From an uncultured Eubacteriales bacterium (lineage in GTDB: Bacteria > Bacillota_A > Clostridia > Oscillospirales > Acutalibacteraceae): a stretch of 23,939 nt of DNA. Position numbers and translations under genes: made by a program. Under the pieces are notes generated by a model, which was given only the letters and a program-made list of their open reading frames with translations, did not search any database and was not told the origin of the DNA. This document shows, piece after piece, positions 23,469 to 23,939 of this stretch. Location: contig CAKSGI010000008.1 of NCBI GenBank assembly GCA_934454005.1, positions 1 to 23,939 on the forward strand. Direction: 5' to 3'. Each line of letters begins with the position of its first letter. The first letter of the stretch is position 1.

Positions 23469-23939
23469 TTGTCAATAGAACGTGAACAAATAAGAAATTT
23501 TAGCATAATAGCTCATATAGATCATGGTAAATCTACTCTTGCAGATAGAATATTAGAATTAACAAGGTCTGTACCATTAAGAGATATGTCTAATCAATTA
23601 CTGGACAATATGGATCTTGAAAGAGAACGTGGAATTACTATAAAAGCACATGCTGTAACTCTTTTATACAGGGCAGATAATGGTAAAGATTATATATTTA
23701 ATCTTATAGATACTCCTGGACATGTAGATTTTAACTATGAGGTTTCAAGATCACTCGCTGCATGTGAAGGAGCTATCTTAGTAGTAGATGCCTCTCAGGG
23801 AATAGAGGCTCAAACCTTAGCAAACACATATTTAGCCGTAGATGCAGGTCTTGAAATTGTCCCTGTTATAAATAAGATAGATTTGCCAAGTGCGGACCCA
23901 GAACGCGTAAAAACTGAAATAGAGGATGTTATAGGTATC
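23469..23939 (+). CDS. lepA: Translation elongation factor 4 (LepA GTPase), 3'-truncated by the window edge
   Basis: LepA is a ribosome-associated GTPase related to EF-G that back-translocates or remodels stalled or assembling ribosomes. The 157 codons present cover most of the GTPase domain: [22 protein letters not shown] (G1), [16 protein letters not shown] G2, DTPGHVDF (G3), NKID (G4). The full protein is about 600 residues, so three quarters lies beyond the window. I place the start at TTG 23469, with AGGATGTGA upstream; homologues begin at this position. An in-frame GTG at 23460 lies within the ribosome site and gives an unlikely longer start. The 12-base start context is identical to that of the aminotransferase gene at 2872-2883. 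Confidence 0.95.
   Translation, partial: MSIEREQIRNFSIIAHIDHGKSTLADRILELTRSVPLRDMSNQLLDNMDLERERGITIKAHAVTLLYRADNGKDYIFNLIDTPGHVDFNYEVSRSLAACEGAILVVDASQGIEAQTLANTYLAVDAGLEIVPVINKIDLPSADPERVKTEIEDVIGI

Overview
The window is AT-rich (roughly 30% G+C by eye) and reads like a chromosomal segment of an anaerobic, spore-forming Firmicute of class Clostridia. The pointers are: an EF-Tu of clostridial type, the rny-ymdB-spoVS sporulation/RNA-decay neighbourhood, a spoVAD gene, AGGAGG/GTGAT-type ribosome sites with frequent TTG starts, a giant oxygen-sensitive acyl-CoA dehydratase activase, and a TPP-riboswitch-controlled thiamine-precursor transporter. The species cannot be named from sequence alone. 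No phage, transposon, CRISPR array or plasmid function was seen; most of the window is housekeeping.

Layout. 1-959 is the 3' part of tuf with a strong terminator. 1126-4167 holds malQ and a type 1c aspartate-aminotransferase-like gene, each preceded by its own signals. 4503-7372 is rny, ymdB and spoVS, in the conserved order but with a terminator after every gene. 7573-7755 is a two-tRNA unit (Thr-UGU, Tyr-GUA) with its own promoter and terminator. 7950-9824 (minus) is a lone membrane-anchored CapD/WbpM-type nucleotide-sugar dehydratase. 10194-14515 is a two-gene operon encoding a very large BcrA/BadF/HgdC-type activase and a 2-hydroxyacyl-CoA dehydratase-like partner, which together look like the two pieces of a protein usually made as one chain. 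14610-16231 (minus) is spoVAD followed by a cytosolic Cu,Zn superoxide dismutase. 16374-17612 is a flavin reductase/SDR pair. 17665-18555 (minus) is a previously unlisted 59-residue membrane protein followed by an AlkD-family DNA glycosylase. 19098-19319 is a small DUF3006 protein. 19333-20552 (minus) is a CrtO-like acyltransferase and rsmE. 20634-23331 is the TPP riboswitch and thiXYZ transporter operon. The window ends in the start of lepA (23469 onward).

How the parts relate. Translation and RNA turnover genes (tuf, rny, ymdB, tRNAs, rsmE, lepA) are scattered among metabolic genes. Within operons the coupling is tight: TGATG, ATGA, TAATG and TAGATG junctions are all present. The thi operon is controlled by a transcription-attenuating riboswitch whose switching helices can be read from the sequence. 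The items most worth a second look are the split activase with its four-cysteine pseudo-dimer geometry, the spoVAD-sodC pairing with a hairpin touching the sodC ribosome site, and the hidden small membrane gene upstream of alkD. No clearly novel system could be demonstrated.
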